Shown: positions 34,487 to 44,064 of the stretch, one piece after another
Layout of the letters: each line of letters starts with the position of its first letter
Numbering within the stretch: position 1 is the first letter of the stretch
Assembly (NCBI RefSeq): GCF_963169125.1
Contig: NC_084793.1
Span: forward strand, 218,514,652-218,578,651
Direction of reading: 5' to 3'
Source: Humulus lupulus
Lineage: Eukaryota > Streptophyta > Magnoliopsida > Rosales > Cannabaceae
DNA: 64,000 nucleotides
Translations under genes and position numbers: made by a program
Notes under the pieces: generated by a model
Told to the model about the DNA's origin: nothing
Database searches by the model: none
What the model saw: the letters and a program-made list of their open reading frames with translations, nothing else

Positions 34487-35917
34487 TCACAAGCAATGTA
34501 TAACTGCGAGGAGCTCCTTCTCCTGGGCAGTATACCTCCTCTCAGCTTCAGACAGCTTGCGACTTTCGTATGCGACCGGGTGGTCCTCTTGTACTAGTAC
34601 CCCTCCCAGAGCATAATCTGATGCATCTGTCTGTACTTCGAAGGGCTTGCTAATAGTTGGCAAGGCAAGAACAGGATCCTTCATCATGGCTTCTTTCAAA
34701 CTTCTGAACGCTTCAGCACACTTGTCAGTCCACGCCCAAATCACACCCTTTTTCAGAAGCTCGGTCAAGGGTGTCGCCCTTCTTGAGTAGCCGTCCACAA
34801 ATCGTCTATAGTAGTTGGCTAGGCCCAAGAAGGAGCGGAGTTCTTTCACGTTTTTGGGGGCTTTCCATTCCTGGATTGCCCTCACCTTCTCCAGATCCAT
34901 ACAAATACGGCCACGTTCCACCACGTGGCCTAAGAACTTGATGCTCTCTTGTGCAAACGAGCATTTCTCTCGCTTCACATATAGCTGGTTCTCTCTCAAC
35001 TTCTGAAACACTTGAGCCAAGTGTTCTTGATGATCTTCTATTGTGGCGCTATAAACCACGATGTCATCCAAGTACACCACCACGAACTTATCTAGATACT
35101 CGTGGAATACTTGGTTCATTAGTGTACAGAAGGTAGCAGGTGCATTTGTCAACCCAAACGGCATTACTCGAAACTCAAATGCTCTGTATCGAGTAACACA
35201 CGTAGTCTTTGGTTCATCCCCATCTGCAATCCTCACCTGATAGTAGCCCGATCTCAAGTCCAACTTGGTGAAGTATTTGGCTCCACTTAGCTGGTCGAAC
35301 AAATCAACGATCAGAGGAATGGGGTATGTGTTGCGAACTGTCACCTTATTGAGAGCCCTATAGTCGATGCACAGTCTCAAGCTCCCATCGTGCTTCTTCT
35401 GGAATAGCACCGGTGCGCCATATGGCGCCTTCGACGGTCTGATGAAGCCTGCCTCCAATAGCTCTTTTAATTGCTTCCTCAATTCTTCTAGCTCAGGGGG
35501 TGCCATTCTGTATGGCGCTTTTGTTGGAGGTTTGGCTCCGGGCACCAGCTCTATCTGGTGATCAATCCCCCTCTTTGGTGGCAAGGCTTTGGGGAGTTTA
35601 TCTGGCAGCACATCCCCATACACCTTTAAGACCCTCGTAATTTCTAGTGGAACAATTTCTTCCACTACTTCTTCGAACACGGTGGGTGCAGCTACATAAG
35701 TGGGCTCCTGCTTCCTCACACCCTTCTTGAACTGTAAAGCTGATAGAAGCTTCACAGCAGGAGGTGGTTTCACCTTTGCAGGTACCATTGAAGGAGTCTC
35801 TCCCATTATGAGTAAGCTTCCAGTGGCAGGAATTGGAATGGCACCTTTCTCGGTTAGAAAGTCCATTCCCAAAACTACATCGAAGTCGTCCATATGGACG
35901 ACCCAAATCAGTTTGCC
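34487..35917 (-). pseudogene. Gypsy M reverse transcriptase and N-terminal RNase H
   Basis: Roughly 470 residues. [16 protein letters not shown] (end of protease), [20 protein letters not shown] (RT entry), [37 protein letters not shown], the catalytic [13 protein letters not shown] near 35060-35090 with YLDD intact, [32 protein letters not shown], and the first RNase H strands with [16 protein letters not shown]. It ends at the TGA at 34487. All RT catalytic residues are preserved. It is joined out of frame to gag-PR at about 35917. Confidence 0.95.
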
Positions 35918-37411
35918 CTTCCCACGTGTCAATTTTCACTTTTACCCCTTTAGCCACGCCAGTTGTGGCCAAGGCTTTGGAGTTGACCGCTTTCATGCGG
36001 CCTGCATCTTTCTCCAGGTTTAGTCCCAGTCGCTTTGCTTCGAGTTCAGAGATGAAGTTGTGGGTGGCGCCAGTATCGATCATCACGCTCTTGGCAGGCT
36101 CGCCATTGATAGCGGCATCCACGAACATTAGCCCTTTCCCCAGGGTCTTCTTCCCTTTCTCGCCATGCTTCTTGAGAGCATTCAACAAGCGGACAGCGCC
36201 CATGTGCGCGTACTCTTCTTCTTCCTCTTCTCCTTCGCCCTGTTGTTCTTGGCCGATGAGGGCATTCAGCTTGCCCCGGAATTGGCAAACTGCCGACTTG
36301 TGTGGGCCTTTGCAAATCCAACAAGCTAGCGGCTTCTTCCCTACAGCAGCATCTGTCCCACTAGAAGAATTGGACTCAGCTGTCCTCTTCTCTCCCCCAC
36401 TCTTACCCTGCCAGGACTTCCCAGACTTCTTACTCCCGGCGCTACTTGAGCTGGCTGGAGGAGTAGCCCTTTTCGGCAGGCTGCTCTCCGGAGTGTAGTC
36501 TGTTAAGCGTTCGGTAGCAGCTTGAGCGGTGGCCAGATCAGACACCCGTTGTCTTTGAAGTTCTTGCTTGGCCCACGGTTTCAATCCCTCGAGGAAGCAG
36601 AAGAGCCTATCCACTTCGGACATGTCTTTTATATCGAGCATCAGTCTCGAAAATCTCTTTACATATTCTCGGACTGTCCCGACTTGTTTAAGCTCTCTTA
36701 ACTGGCGACGAGCTATGTAAGCTACATTTTCTGGCAGAAATTGCGTCTTTAATTCCCTCTTCAGGTCCACCCAAGATGTGATGGTACACCTGCCATTCTC
36801 TATGTCATCATACTTGGTCCTCCACCACACCTTGGCATCCCCCGACAAATACATGGTAGCCATGGCGACCTTTCCATCTTCTGAATCGGCCCGCACGACT
36901 CTAAAGTAATGTTCCATGTCAAAGAGGAAATTCTCCAAATCCTTTACATCTCTGGCCCCATTATAGGGCCTAGGCTCGGGTACTTTGGCTCGGCCATACT
37001 CCATACCTATCGGCCCTGTTGCAGGGGCATTCCCAACCGCTCGCATGGTCAGGTTTACCTTGGCAAACAGCTCAGCCATTTCTTTTCTGAGCACACCGAC
37101 TACCTCCCTGCAATCTTCCGTCGTGTCATTTATTGAAACTTCTTATTCCTTTAGCATGCGCTCCACCGCCGCGATGCGTTCCTCCCACCGAGGGGAAACA
37201 GAAGTACTTGTTGGAGTGTTTCTTTTCTCCAACGCGATAATTCTGGATAGAAGAACATCATTCTCCTTCTCCAACGCAGCTATGCGATTGTTTGCTCAGA
37301 CGATCCCGAGTCCTGACTTGCAGAGGAAAGATCCCTGACCCTCTCGTCCAGGCCATCTAGTTCCCCTACTCGCTTCTCAAGAGCTTCGATCCTCTGAGTG
37401 TTGCTCACCAT
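35917..37411 (-). pseudogene. Gypsy M gag and protease
   Basis: First ATG at 37411 downstream of the PBS. It gives MVSNTQRIEALEKRVGELDG, a coiled-coil N-terminus (to about 37150) broken by a frameshift near 37285 and a TAA at 37143-37145. Capsid core: EPRPYNGARDVKDLENFLFD, WRTKYDDIENGRCTITSWVD, FLPENVAYIARRQLRELKQV. S/K-rich linker, then zinc knuckle CWICKGPHKSAVC near 36285-36325. Protease SVMIDTGATHNFIS near 36050-36090 with DTG intact. The frame then shifts at a three-C run (35916-35918 on the plus strand), separating protease end and RT. Confidence 0.93.
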
Positions 37412-37442
37412 AGTGTGTTTTTGCCAAGCGCTTTCTAACTTG

Positions 37443-37454
37443 GCTTTGATACCA
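37443..37454 (-). other. Primer-binding site of gypsy M (initiator tRNA-Met)
   Basis: TGGTATCAAAGC on the minus strand, two bases after the 5' LTR end. One mismatch to the usual TGGTATCAGAGC complementary to the 3' end of initiator tRNA-Met. Confidence 0.9.
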
Positions 37455-37456
37455 AC

Positions 37457-38071
37457 TGTCATGGGCCGGCTATTTGGGTACTCCAACTAGACGGAACGTG
37501 CGGCACTTGCAGACTCTTCAAGCTAGCAAGTCAGCCTACAACACACACCTACAGGAAAACAAACTCAGCGGTTAGCCACATACACATCTCGGACTTGCAA
37601 CGGGCGAATAACGAAGTATGAGCAAGCACAAAGCAAGTCATTCCTAGGAACGTCCACACAACACAAAGCACACAACAAGGCAAGTGGCACACAGTGGCCC
37701 AACGAAGGTAACAAACAAGTAACACATAAGCAACAAGGAAGCACACAGGGGCAAGTATGGATAAATGTTATTTCATTAATATATAGCCTTGATAGGGCAA
37801 GGGAGTACACAGCTTTGGCCCCTATCTGCTGATGGCCATGGTGCTTCCCTAAGTCACCAGGTCACCTCCCCCTAAGGAGCCTTCTAGGGAAATAAAGTCT
37901 TCCCAGGAACATATATGATTTTTGTCTGGGAGACATATGCAATATTACAAAACTGCCACTACCCTATCCCATGAGGTTGCTTGGTGCAAGACTTGACTAA
38001 TGATCAAGCACCAAGGCATGCTCATTACAAAATGGCCCCATGTGGGTGTGCCAAAGGGGCAGCACGCCACA
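37457..38071 (-). repeat. 5' LTR of gypsy M
   Basis: 615 bp, TGTCATGGG to GCACGCCACA; 99.5 percent identical to 32148-32762. A TATATA box on the minus strand lies near 37780-37785 and would drive the genomic RNA. Confidence 0.97.
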
Positions 38072-38183
38072 CCTCGCGCCCCAGCAGGCCCTCGCCCTCG
38101 CGCAGCCACGCCCGCAGCACCAGGTGGCCTCGCACCCCAGTAGGCCCTCGATCTTGCGCAGCCATGCCCGAACCACCAGGTGG
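38072..38183. repeat. 56-bp tandem repeat, right block (2 units)
   Basis: Units five (38072-38127) and six (38128-38183) of the array at 31919, in the same phase. The first 5 bp of unit five are the TSD copy of M. The array decays after 38183. Confidence 0.95.
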
Positions 38184-38772
38184 CCACGCGAATGAGGCCA
38201 CACGTCAAAGGAGCCTCGCCACCAAGGGGCTCGCGAGGAAGTCATATCACCTCGCATCCGTCTGTCAAGGCCCCATGCCTATCACTTATGCATGCAGGTG
38301 ACCTCGGGGTGCTTCAGGCATCTCGTGTCAAGGACCCGAGAGCCTCGCCTCACGCCACCACCTTTACGCGCGCCAAGTGTCCCGTTCCCTATACCTTGGG
38401 ACCCCAATGCTTAGGGGTCGGGTATGAGTTGAACGGAACGTACCTGTACGATCTCATACTGGGTATGGCCCTTAAGACCTTGTATGTCAAAATACGGACA
38501 CCCGTACCAGTGGGGGAGTGGGAATGCAGGGATAGGAGTTATGGCCCGTACGTCTACGGCCAGGAGTCAGAGTCGACACCACTACCACCTGCACCACTAC
38601 GTCTGCCACCACTCCTCTGACATGAGTACGAACAAGTAGTGGAGGCATCTTCCTGACGCCTGCCCCTGTACTGGATGCAAGACCACAACCTCTGGAACCA
38701 CAATCCTGACAATGTACTTATGTACAACTTGGTCTCTTGGACCACCATGTACCCAGGGCCATTAGAGCCTAC

Positions 38773-38779
38773 TATAAAA
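38773..38779 (+). promoter_or_regulatory. TATA box in solo LTR C
   Basis: TATAAAA in CCTACTATAAAATGAACTG on the plus strand, equivalent to the TATA boxes of the D LTRs on the minus strand. Confirms that C is inverted relative to D. Confidence 0.5.
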
Positions 38780-39224
38780 TGAACTGTAACTCCACCTGAA
38801 AGTGGGGTTGGAAAATTTACTGTAGCAAGTGCTTGAGAGTGAATGAAAGATTGATTTCTCCATTGTTGTTCTGTCATTGTTCTTGAGTTATTACTTAAAT
38901 TTCTACAGCTTTTTTATTGACTATCTTTACTTGATAATTTTTTCCAACTCAACTTAGTTAACGAGTTCTCACCGTCAACAGTTTGTAATTTTGAAACAGT
39001 AATGACCATTTTGAGTTGTAAATAACTTGTAAATGTTTTTGTGGGCCCATGAACAGTTTTATGTATTTAATAAAATATATCCTTTCCTTTTTATTGATTT
39101 TTCCACCTAAGCCTGTTAATAACACTTAGAACACGTTTTTAACCAAAGGACTCGGGTAGCGGGTCAAATTTCCAGTTCACCATTCACCGTAACTGTTCTG
39201 GGGTAACCACGGCATTACAACTTC

Positions 39225-39556
39225 AAGGGAAAGTGCCCTTCTTCTATCACAATAGATCTTAGAATGTTATCCTTAACATTAGCAGCCACACCCCCAAAGT
39301 AAATGTGAGATTTATTCAGGTTAGCGGACAGTCCTAAACTCTGGCTCAACCTCAAAAACCCATCCATTAAAAGTTGAACTGATCTAAAATTTCCCTTACA
39401 GAATAAAATCAGATCATCTGCATAACAGAGATTAACAAGATGCAAATTCTTACACATGGGGTGAAAATGGAACTCTCTATGTTGAGAAACTTGATTAAGG
39501 AGCCTAGTGAGATACTCCATAACCAACACAAAAAGCAAAGGAGAAATTAGATCTCT
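39225..39556 (-). pseudogene. LINE RT palm (inverted segment)
   Basis: Minus-strand frame: ISPLLFVLVMEYLTRLLNQ, then LVNLCYADDLILFCKG with the non-LTR RT catalytic YADD intact, FLRLSQSLGLSANLNKSHIY and the EEGHFPLK block, where it is cut by LTR B at 39219; it continues at 29615. Its upstream end, ISPLL at about 39556, is the inversion junction and the 5' truncation point. Confidence 0.9.
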
Positions 39557-40360
39557 ATGTTTTTATGGGTGAAGTGGATTGATGCAATTTATCTTAGAGG
39601 TCAATCCTTTTGGTCTTATCAACTGAAACCTGATGCCAGCTGGTATTGGTGTAAATTATGCTATATAGTGAACTCAATTGTGCATGGTAAGTTGAGCTTG
39701 AAGACTCTTTATCTTAACTGGCTTTAAAGAGTTTTGGTTGCATTTGCTAAGGCAGTATGGAGTAGACATACAGTTCCAAAGCATCGTTTCATTCTTTGGC
39801 AGTCGATTCTTGGTCATTTGCTGACTAGAGATAATCTGATCAAGTGCCAGATTTCAGTGAGTTCTTGCCTTTGTCCGTTTTGTGAGAGAGCTGAGGAAAC
39901 TCATCAGCATCTGTTTTTTTATTGTAGCTTCTCTCATCAGGTTTGGGAGATGTCTAAAGGTTGGTTAGGTACTGCTATTTGGCCCAAGAAATTTGTTCAT
40001 CGGAAGATGTGGTTAGAAGGGAAGCCCAAAAATATTGTGCACCGCATTGCTGTTGCCTCCTTGGCAGCCGCAGTCTATGGTATCTAGTGTAATAGAAATG
40101 CTTGTTATTTTTCTCATTGTTCCAGCTCTCCTCTTCGATTAGTTAATATGATTAAATTGAGTTTGAAAGCTAGATTTCTGGGCTGTTTGAGTCAAAAGTG
40201 TCTGGATAAGAATAGAGTTATTGATGAGTTTGTTAGGAGTTTATGAGTTGACTTGTTCTTGGCTCTATTTCTGGGCTTGCTATAGTTTTGGCTTTGTTTC
40301 AGAACTGGCTGTTGTAATTTGTTTCAGTGTTATATAAATTTCCTTTTTCGATAAAAAAAA
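39557..40360 (+). pseudogene. LINE 3' part: zf-RVT domain, 3' UTR and poly(A)
   Basis: Plus strand. Begins WVKWIDAIYLRGQSFW, which directly follows LAKFIWAV... in an uninverted element, then the zf-RVT module (39734-40087): VWSRHTVPKHRFILWQSIL, LTRDNLIKC, CPFCERAEETHQHLFFYC, FSHQVWEM. The CX2C and HX-C metal ligands are preserved. A stop at 39724 splits the reading. A short 3' UTR ends at poly(A). Confidence 0.88.
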
Positions 40361-40370
40361 AAACAAAGTG

Positions 40371-41021
40371 TAGAGTAGAAATTTATTAATGAAGAACTTT
40401 GATACATAAAATCATAAGTCTATGATTTTATGTGAACCACAAAATGTAACAAGTCTTGACACAAATGAAGATTTGTTGTCTAAAAATCTCTATTCCTAGC
40501 CTCCTCCTTGAGATTTCTTGAAGCTACAACAATGGAATGAGATTAGGATTCACAAGCCTTGAACCTTCATACAAGTCAAGCTTTCTTGATGAAGATCTTG
40601 GAGAAATTTAGTAATCTTGAAAGCTAGAGAGAGAGAGAGAGAAAGAGAGGTTCTTTGAGAGAGAGAGAGAGGTGAGTGATCAAGTAACCAATTAACTAAA
40701 ATGAACATTTAAAATAGTATAGAGACCTTATTAGACTCACCAATGAGATTAGATCATTTAAATTTAAATTTTGGAGTCAAAACACGTCACTGTATAGATT
40801 CGTACGAATGGTCCAAAACGTGCCTCAAAACTTCCACAAATGCTCACAAACTTTTTTGGTACTCTTATATTCTCCAGCGAAACAATTTTGACCCAAAAAG
40901 ATGAATTATAATTGCCTATACTGAAAGTCAACTCTCAGATGTTGACTTTAGTGAAATCGTTACAGTTTTTGCACCTCCTCGTGTCTAACCAATTTCACCA
41001 TGTATTTAACCAATCACAACA
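40371..41021 (-). repeat. 5' LTR of copia L, right arm
   Basis: 651 bp following the LINE, collinear with 8320-9124 except for a deletion of about 140 bp at 40805-40820. Ends AATCACAACA, then TSD gcttg. A GA-rich microsatellite lies at 40625-40670. Confidence 0.85.
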
Positions 41022-42308
41022 GCTTGTATGCATGCATCATCAAGCTTAAAAATAACATTATTCACACCTTACAACAGAGGTTATACTCAATAAAATATAC
41101 ATATAACACAGATCATAGCTTAAACATAATCTATCAAAACAAAACATAATTTTTACATCTGTGCGCAACCTTTGATTGTGTATGTTTCTCTAGGCTCAGC
41201 CCCTCAAGAAATTTAAAATTTCAAAATGCCTCTCCAAATACCCCAAGGGTTAGCTCAAACTCACGTTTTAAAGAAAGAGTGAGAGAAAGAGTATAACTAA
41301 TAACCCTAACTAAGAACTCACCTTATTGCTCATCCAAAACCCTTGCATGTACTAGCTCCCTTCTTCTATGGTTGCATGTTTTCCTCTATAACTTAGATCA
41401 TGCATACATAGACAATAAAGTGAGGTTTGAAGCTCAACCAAGAAGAAGAACAAGGCTCTAGGTTCGGCCTAGAGAGAGAATGACGAAAGAAATAATAAAC
41501 GATTACTGCTACTCACCCTTGTTCTTATGTGCTTAAAACCCTATATTTGAAGATTGAATGGAGATTTTTATTTGGCTTTGAAAGAGAGAAAAAAATGGTG
41601 AGAGAGAGAAGAGAGTTTCTGAAATGGAGAGTAAGAGCATGAGGGTTTCGGTCAAGAGGAGAAAGGAAGAGAGATAATTTTCTATTTGCTTTTGGTTTAA
41701 AATTTTTAAATGAGAAATGGTTAAATGACTTCCCACTAACCAATAAATTATTTCCTTGGTCCTCACACTATTGTACCAGCTAGCGCAATCTGTATGACCA
41801 GTCAATAAATGCAAAAATAGCACCAATTACACAAGTGGTATTAGCCCAGTTTATAACCATCACATCCATTAACTTGAACCAAATCATTACTTTGGGTAAA
41901 TAATTAAATCATGTGTGACACTAAACTTTATCTTAACATGTCACACGAATTTACTTACTCTATAGTTCTTTAGTGGAATTTTAATTTATTAAATAATTTC
42001 TACAATTTAGCTTAGTAAGCACTTTCTCTCTAAAGTGCATATTCAAATTCTTCTCCAAGAATTTCAAATATACCTATGCCCAAAATAATTTTCCATAATT
42101 AATTATTCATGACAATTTCACCATTCTGAGATTTCTTTGAATAAAGATTATCAGTTTGAAACACAAACCACGTATCCATATTTCATCTAAGATAAGCTAA
42201 CTCTAGATTTGTTTCCCAATAAATTTATTTCATAAAATATTTGGAAATAAAAATAATCCTGACAAATACTTTTTAAGTAGTTCCAAAAATTCAGGATGTT
42301 ACAATACA

Positions 42309-42956
42309 TGAGGAGTGTTGCTGTCCAAATTCTCTATTTTCTAGCCCACCATTGATGCTTTAGGCTTTTCCTAAGAGGAAATGGAATTAGGATTGAACAA
42401 GCCTTTGAAATTCTAAGGACAAGCAATTTCTTAATGAATTTTTTTAGAGCAAACTTATGATCATTGAAAATTAGAGAGAAAGAGAGATGAAAAGTGTGAT
42501 GAAGGTTCTCAACTCTAAATGACCCCTTTTATAGTGTAAGCACAATCATTAAGTCTAGAAATCGGATTAGAGCTTTAAACACATCATTTTGGAGCAAAAA
42601 AACCTAAACTTTATCCTAAGATAGGCGATATGTCGCCCAATGACAGGCGACATGTCGCCTTTCATCTGTCTTGGATTTAGTGTTAAGCTTTATGGTGACA
42701 TGTCGCTACCTGGGTTGCGACATGTCACCTCCCCACTACCTAGGATGCCCAAAATCACCCTTAATTGCCTTCAAATGATTTCAAACTTTTAGGGTACATA
42801 TAGATACCTTATTGTATCACTTTGAATCCATAAACTTTAATTATTAATGCGTACGTCAAAAGCTTATATTTTCACTTCAACTTAAGTGACAACCATTAAA
42901 TGTTTATGCCATCTTATGTAATATTACTTAACATTTATATTTAACCAATCGCAACA
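42309..42956 (-). repeat. Right arm of copia-type LTR I
   Basis: Matches 4790-5434 of the copia J LTR (TATTTTCTAGCCC, the ATTGAACAAGCCTT block, closing TTAACCAATCGCAACA). TATA box TATAAAA on the minus strand at 42527-42533. It contains a perfect 16-bp palindrome AGGCGACATGTCGCCT (42645-42660) within a cluster of similar motifs. No copia coding sequence flanks it on the right, so it is probably another solo LTR; its left edge near 7435 is not resolved. Confidence 0.65.
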
Positions 42957-44064
42957 TATTTTTACCTCTATACTTGTTTATATTAATATAAAATTATATA
43001 TACTTATAAAAAAGAACTTAGTTACGTAATTGGAGCTTTAGTATATGTATATATATATACTATTATATGATTAGACCCCGATTTAGTCTCACTAGGTACG
43101 AAGACGGAAGCCAAGCCATATGATGATCTCAACCATTGAAAACCAAATAAATTCTCTAATGGTTTTGGTGCTAACACGTGGTTTAATCTCAGACGTCCCT
43201 GGGATCGATGATCAGGGAGTGTGTTGTGAAAAAAAAACTGCTCAAATGTCAATGAAGTGACAGGTGCAGTCTTAGTGAGTATGGGTATGGAAATAATCCT
43301 AGGTGTAGTTGATGGCAAGAGAACACCAGTTTCTTTTTCACTTCTAAATTCTAAAACCGTACTCTCCCTCAATTTATTTCACTCAATGCTTAGAAAACCC
43401 ACAAAACAGAGTGGTATTGGTGATTTTTTCTTTTGGTGCTCTGGTCCTTTAGTAAAGCTCTCTCTGGTTACTTTGCATGTCGAAGTGGTTTGTGGGTTCC
43501 ATTTCGAACTACGGTTGCAGAAGCTTAGTATCAATCGGTTCTTTTTTTTTTAATCTTACATTTTTGTAAACTTAGTTATTTGTTTTAAAGGGGTCACCTT
43601 TGTGGAATGATATTGGAAAAAACCTTATTTTAATCTTTGAAGGTCATAGAGAGGTTGAAAGCACCTATCTTATAGTTGGGAGTAGCACAAAATAGGTTTG
43701 AGGTTAGGGTAGACCCCTATTGCATGTATTTGAAGTAGGAGTTCTTCCAAAGGTTTGATAGTACTAGTATTTTTGGGTAATATGGATTTGTTTTTTCATG
43801 GTTTTTCATGGGTGGACGGATATGAGTTTTAAAACAAGTTTCAAAGAAAATTTTAATAATAAATCAGTTTGAATACCTGTATGGGGTGTAGAAGTTGAAG
43901 GGGTTTTAGGTTTGGTTCTAGGTAGCTTAAAGGTTACGAATCCTTAGGTGGTTTTGTATTAAACCACTTTCAAAACTAAAGTAGTTAGTCTAATGGTTCT
44001 GACACACGAATCCCAAAGTATTTGGGAATTTTAAGAAATCAAAGCGCGTGGCCTAGGACCACCC
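42957..44064. other. Unassigned sequence between LTR I and gypsy F
   Basis: AT-rich start (TA repeats 43045-43065) followed by sequence of mixed composition. The ORFs (largest 116 codons at 43022-43372 minus) have no domain, codon regularity or counterpart elsewhere in the window. It may contain the decayed 3' LTR of F or low-copy DNA; I could not find LTR ends. Confidence 0.4.

Larger units (their letters stand above)
32148..38071 (-). mobile_element. Ty3/gypsy chromovirus-type element M (youngest insertion)
   Basis: 5924 bp with two 615-bp LTRs (32148-32762, 37457-38071) that differ at only three positions, TSD ccttg (32143-32147) and cctcg (38072-38076). A primer-binding site and polypurine tract are present in the right places. 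Minus-strand order gag, PR, RT, RNase H, INT, chromodomain identifies a chromovirus; the short CX2CX3HX4C knuckle suggests the Galadriel/Reina side of the clade (inference). Three nonsense mutations and two frameshifts make this copy non-autonomous, although the LTRs indicate a recent insertion. Confidence 0.95.
31733..38980 (+). repeat. Solo LTR C (related to D LTRs), containing gypsy M
   Basis: Starts TGTGGATGC and ends CACCGTCAACA, perfect TSD gtttg (31728-31732 and 38981-38985). Ends match the LTRs of D in opposite coding orientation (plus). Own length about 1.32 kb. It contains the 56-bp tandem repeat into which M inserted. No internal region is left. Confidence 0.85.
29621..39219 (+). 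repeat. Solo LTR B (family A), containing C and M
   Basis: Starts TGTAATGCTCC and ends GGCATTACA, perfect TSD acttc (29616-29620 and 39220-39224). Own sequence 29621-31732 plus 38986-39219, about 2.35 kb, collinear with A1 and A2. Its insertion splits the LINE RT coding sequence; removing it rejoins the minus-strand RT frame (EEGHFPLK from 39240 leftwards to 39225, continued at 29615). It contains a CpG-rich block at 30600-30710 with GGCCGCGGC motifs. Confidence 0.85.
29236..40360 (+). mobile_element. LINE (non-LTR retrotransposon) with 5' inversion, split by B/C/M
   Basis: Inserted in the copia L 5' LTR with a 10-bp TSD aaacaaagtg (29226-29235 and 40361-40370) next to a poly(A) tail (about 40352-40363). 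The 3' part (39557-40360) is in plus orientation and encodes the zf-RVT domain; the 5' part (29236-29615 and 39225-39556) is inverted and encodes RT. This arrangement is the hallmark of twin priming. Strongly 5'-truncated: no endonuclease. Its own length is about 1.5 kb. Confidence 0.85.
8201..41021 (-). mobile_element. Ty1/copia element L, complete but split by D and a LINE
   Basis: The 3' LTR at 8201-9124 and the 5' LTR (29117-29235 plus 40371-41021) share TGTTG...CAACA ends. The flanks are a near-perfect TSD gcttc (8196-8200) and gcttg (41022-41026). Minus-strand order: 5' LTR, gag, PR, INT, RT, [D inserted], RT, RNase H, polypurine tract, 3' LTR. Removing insertions D and LINE leaves about 6.2 kb, a normal copia length. 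All ORFs are disrupted. It is closely related to copia J. Confidence 0.85.
7529..42303. mobile_element. LTR H (solo-type), containing copia L and everything nested in it
   Basis: Starts TGTAAGACCC and ends AGGATGTTACA, flanked by a perfect 5-bp TSD ataca (7524-7528 and 42304-42308). Joining the flanks restores the copia LTR I sequence, matching LTR J. Its own sequence is 7529-8200 plus 41027-42303, about 1.95 kb. No internal coding region remains, so it is most simply a solo LTR left by LTR-LTR recombination. Orientation is not established. Confidence 0.75.

Noticed and set aside
36046..36498. Long ORFs opposite or out of frame to gag (e.g. plus-strand 221 codons at 35833-36498)
   Set aside because: Shadow frames of the M gag-protease gene; the minus frame has clear gag, zinc-knuckle and protease motifs.
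31919..38183. CRISPR-like array of direct repeats
   Set aside because: Units are contiguous 56-bp tandem copies without unique spacers, and the DNA is eukaryotic.
38180..38877. 146- and 107-codon ORFs
   Set aside because: Inside solo LTR C, on opposite strands, with no domain.
7436..42956. LTR I as a fully bounded solo LTR
   Set aside because: The right end (CAACA at 42956) is good, but no TGTTG start or TSD (right flank tattt) is found at the left.
43022..43553. Possible host gene exon in 42957-44064
   Set aside because: Short ORFs on both strands without domain, no convincing splice structure, and TA-rich surroundings.
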